Assembly: GCA_965242735.1 (NCBI GenBank)
Contig: OZ251497.1
Coordinates: 1,550,001 to 1,614,000 of the forward strand
Direction: 5' to 3'
DNA length: 64,000 bases
From: G958295645 sp965242735
GTDB taxonomy: Bacteria > Gemmatimonadota > Gemmatimonadetes > Longimicrobiales > Gaopeijiaceae
The position numbers were made by a program, and so were the translations under genes. Within the stretch, counting starts at the first letter, position 1, and the number at the start of each line of letters is the position of its first letter. The notes below the pieces were generated by a model. The model did no database searches. It was not told where the DNA came from and worked only from the letters and a program-made list of their open reading frames with translations. Below, one piece after another: positions 63,311-64,000 of the stretch.

Positions 63311-64000
63311 CGACCGCCGCGGACTCGCTCTCCGGAGTGATGCGGGCGCGCCGCGAGAAGCTGGACGCGCTGCGGCGCATGGGCGTCGAGCCGTACGCGT
63401 ACTCCTCGGCGGTCGACCGCCACGCGGCGCCGGCGCAGGCGAAGTTCGAGGAAGCGGAGGCGGCGGGCGCGCTCGAACAGGGCGGCCACTCGGGCACCTG
63501 GGCCGGGCGCATGGTGGCCGTGCGAGCGCACGGGGGCAGCGCTTTCGCCGATCTGGAGGACCACACCGGCCGCATTCAAATCCATCTCAAGCGAAACGTG
63601 CTGGGCCAGACCGCCTGGGAAATGCTCGCGCTTCTGGACTTGGGCGACTGGATCGAGGTGAAGGGCGACGTCTTTCGCACCCGCGCCGGCCAAGTCACGG
63701 TCCGGGCGGCTCGCTTGCGCCTGCTGGCCAAGTGCCTGCGGCCGCTGCCGCTGGGCAAGGCGGGCGTGGACAAGGAGACCGGGGAGCGCGCCGAGTACTC
63801 CGGCTTCGCCGACCAGGAAGCCCGCTACCGCCGCCGGGCCGCCGACTTGGCCGTGCATCCCGAGGTTCGCGAAGTGTTCCGCGACCGGGCTCGGATCGTC
63901 TCCGCCGCGCGCGGGTTCCTGGACGACCGGGGCTACGTCGAAGTGGAGACCCCCGTGCTGCAGCCCGTCTACGGGGGCGCGGCCGCGGAGCCGTTCGTCA
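63307..64000 (+). CDS. lysS: Lysyl-tRNA synthetase, class II (3' end outside window)
   Basis: GTG 63307 overlaps the prfB stop as GTGA; 231 residues are visible. The N-terminal OB-fold anticodon-binding domain shows WAGRMVAVRAHGGSAFADLEDHTGRIQIHL, divided around the FADLED core, then DWIEVKGDVFRTRAGQ. The class II catalytic domain begins with YRRRAADLAVHPEVREVFRDRARIV and motif 1-like FLDDRGYVEVETPVLQP, where the window ends. It charges tRNA(Lys). Confidence 0.93.
   Translation, partial: MTTAADSLSGVMRARREKLDALRRMGVEPYAYSSAVDRHAAPAQAKFEEAEAAGALEQGGHSGTWAGRMVAVRAHGGSAFADLEDHTGRIQIHLKRNVLGQTAWEMLALLDLGDWIEVKGDVFRTRAGQVTVRAARLRLLAKCLRPLPLGKAGVDKETGERAEYSGFADQEARYRRRAADLAVHPEVREVFRDRARIVSAARGFLDDRGYVEVETPVLQPVYGGAAAEPFV

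Overview
The window is a GC-rich bacterial chromosome segment whose genes are tightly packed, frequently overlap by 4 nt, and often start with GTG or TTG. Several secreted six-bladed beta-propeller proteins, a PQQ-dependent dehydrogenase, a TonB-dependent receptor (so a Gram-negative envelope) and the prs-rplY-pth-hppA and prfB-lysS blocks suggest a Gemmatimonadota-like lineage, perhaps marine or host-associated. That placement is inference from gene content; there is no rRNA or other decisive marker here.

Layout. 1-3082: truncated secreted protein built of near-identical 747-bp Calx-beta repeats. 3297-7825: a DUF4143 ATPase, then a three-gene minus-strand operon (MotA-like, MotB/OmpA-like, HNH nuclease) read as a type II Zorya anti-phage system, with lower GC than its surroundings. 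8026-11296: a beta-propeller gene bracketed by intact korB and a 770-bp duplicated korB fragment. 10226-19838: a long minus-strand metabolic run (thioesterase, quinone-reductase-like MDR, atypical Nramp-like transporter, small membrane protein, acyl-CoA ligase, FAD/Fe-S oxidoreductase, KorA, KorB). 19849-24499: a UvrD/HelD-like helicase with zinc ribbons and a second DUF4143 ATPase preceded by 23-bp tandem repeats. 24739-28712: an oxalyl-CoA-synthetase-like ligase translationally coupled to a PanE-type reductase carrying about 365 extra residues.

29109-36337: an AAA ATPase whose DUF4276 partner has been cut to a 12-residue stub, a B12-riboswitch-controlled BtuB-like receptor, a PQQ dehydrogenase and a beta-propeller protein. 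36411-38436: NfeD-flotillin pair. 38622-43077: pstSCA followed by two different PstB-like ATPases with complementary defects, suggesting an asymmetric heterodimer. 43157-50279 (minus): RsmC-like methyltransferase, GT32-type glycosyltransferase, cardiolipin synthase, an exopolysaccharide sugar-phosphate transferase with a 23-G homopolymer at its 5' end, a tRNA-editing deacylase and a class V aminotransferase.

50452-64000 (plus): glutamine cyclotransferase, ferritin, FmdB-like protein, prs, rplY, pth, hppA, an M20 peptidase, tRNA-Glu and tRNA-Val, a hypothetical protein, two beta-propeller genes with frame disruptions, prfB with its programmed +1 frameshift, and the start of lysS.

The strongest items for follow-up are the PstB1/PstB2 pair, the Zorya operon, the poly-G tract, the PanE fusion and the amputated ATPase/DUF4276 module.
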